Shown here one piece after another: positions 22,971 through 23,219 of a stretch of 23,219 nucleotides of DNA; the first letter of the stretch is position 1; each line of letters begins with the position of its first letter. This DNA comes from CAZLCC01 sp964558365 (GTDB lineage: Bacteria; Patescibacteriota; Saccharimonadia; Saccharimonadales; Saccharimonadaceae), in NCBI GenBank assembly GCA_964558365.1, contig CAZLCC010000004.1, positions 1-23,219 of the forward strand, in the 5' to 3' direction. The notes under the pieces are model-generated. The model was not told the origin of the DNA, searched no databases, and saw only the letters and a program-made list of their open reading frames with translations. Both the position numbers and the translations under genes were made by a program.

Positions 22971-23092
22971 GACTGGAGCCGGCGACCGTGCGAACTTGCT
23001 TCGCGCTGGGTCGCGGTTCGTTCATTAGTCTAATGCCCGAATTTATGCGGCGCATAGATTAATGGATTTATCCAGCCGCCGGAGCCAAAATT
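22971..23092. other. Hairpin-rich noncoding element abutting the distal att-like repeat
   Basis: Successive potential hairpins: GCGACC/GGTCGC (22982-22987, 23009-23014) enclosing GCGAA-CTTGC-TTCGC (22990-23004); CATTAGTCTAATG (23023-23035); ATTTATGC-GGC-GCATAGAT (23041-23059). CCGGCG (22979-22984) can alternatively close the whole with CGCCGG (23077-23082). It ends in GCCGCCGGAGCCA, like the tRNA-Asn 3' end, and a terminator follows at 23101. It could be a decayed tRNA, a small RNA or a recombination site. No protein frame here is convincing. Confidence 0.4.
23070..23091 (+). repeat. Putative attR: distal copy of the tRNA-Asn 3' end
   Basis: Direct repeat of 13149-13170 with a single mismatch; identical core CGCCGGAGCCAAAAT (23077-23091). 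No intact tRNA surrounds this copy. About 9.9 kb separates the two. Confidence 0.55.
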
Positions 23093-23100
23093 ATATTTTA

Positions 23101-23140
23101 GGGAATCCAGTAGTGTGAGTGCTACTGGATTCCCTTTGTT
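23101..23140 (+). terminator. 13-bp perfect hairpin terminator
   Basis: GGGAATCCAGTAG (23101-23113), loop TGTGAGTG, CTACTGGATTCCC (23122-23134), then TTTGTT. It follows the structured element and distal repeat as a tRNA terminator would. From 23141 to the window end I see no gene or signal. Confidence 0.6.
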
Positions 23141-23219
23141 AGTAAATGACGAGATATCTTTTAGATTCTGTATAGCCTCTAAGTTGTAGTGGGATTGGGT
23201 TGCCTTCACCACGCATCCA

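Noticed and set aside
22903..23055. N-terminal extension of the small membrane protein (extra 51 codons)
   Set aside because: The extension crosses a terminator hairpin and the structured element; the family-like sequence begins at the ATG at 22902.
23030..23212. 60-codon minus-strand frame at the right edge
   Set aside because: It runs through the 13-bp terminator and the att-like repeat; composition is not protein-like.
1..23219. CRISPR array, prophage structural genes, transposase or integrase
   Set aside because: No regularly spaced repeats and no such protein in any frame; the island idea rests only on the repeat and composition.

Overview
The window most resembles a Patescibacteria/CPR genome, probably Candidatus Saccharibacteria (TM7), with moderate confidence. 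The genetic code is standard: TGA is used as a stop, for example at the ackA/xfp junction. The gene mix fits this group: a heterofermentative phosphoketolase-acetate kinase shunt, a fused RmlC-RmlD protein, many near-leaderless promoters, and several small proteins that look actinobacterial. No rRNA or other phylogenetic marker is present, so the assignment rests on gene content remembered for these groups.

Region A (1-13166) is AT-rich (single 60-base rows counted by hand gave 33% and 40% GC) and is a surface-polysaccharide locus. It holds two GT2 glycosyltransferases (one cut by the window edge), a nucleotide-sugar dehydrogenase, the complete dTDP-rhamnose set rmlB-rmlCD-rmlA, a mannose-1-phosphate guanylyltransferase, glmS, a GT4 glycosyltransferase, a polyprenyl-phosphate sugar transferase and an O-antigen ligase/polymerase-like membrane protein. 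Together they can make activated hexosamine, mannose, rhamnose and uronate donors, load the first sugar on a lipid carrier, extend it and ligate or polymerise it. The region ends with a LexA-DNA-binding-domain protein and a tRNA-Asn(GTT).

Region B (13167-23091) is GC-richer (hand-counted rows 47%, 57%, locally 78%). It starts with a decayed surface-protein gene, then a very GC-rich HTH gene ending in an 18-bp terminator hairpin, a small S/T-rich protein, a DUF1801 protein and a class A penicillin-binding protein with thrombospondin type-3-like repeats. A three-gene operon follows (DHODH-like flavoprotein, acetate kinase, phosphoketolase), preceded by a perfect CRP/GlxR-type palindrome. The last gene is an actinobacterial-type small membrane protein on the minus strand.

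The 3' end of tRNA-Asn (13149-13170) is repeated with one mismatch at 23070-23091, so region B may be a roughly 9.9-kb island inserted at the tRNA. No integrase is visible inside. A hairpin-rich noncoding stretch (about 22971-23092) abuts the distal repeat. The best candidates for something new are this tRNA-bounded metabolic and cell-wall segment, the structured element at its edge, and the DHODH-like enzyme with a remodelled active site under a CRP-like site.
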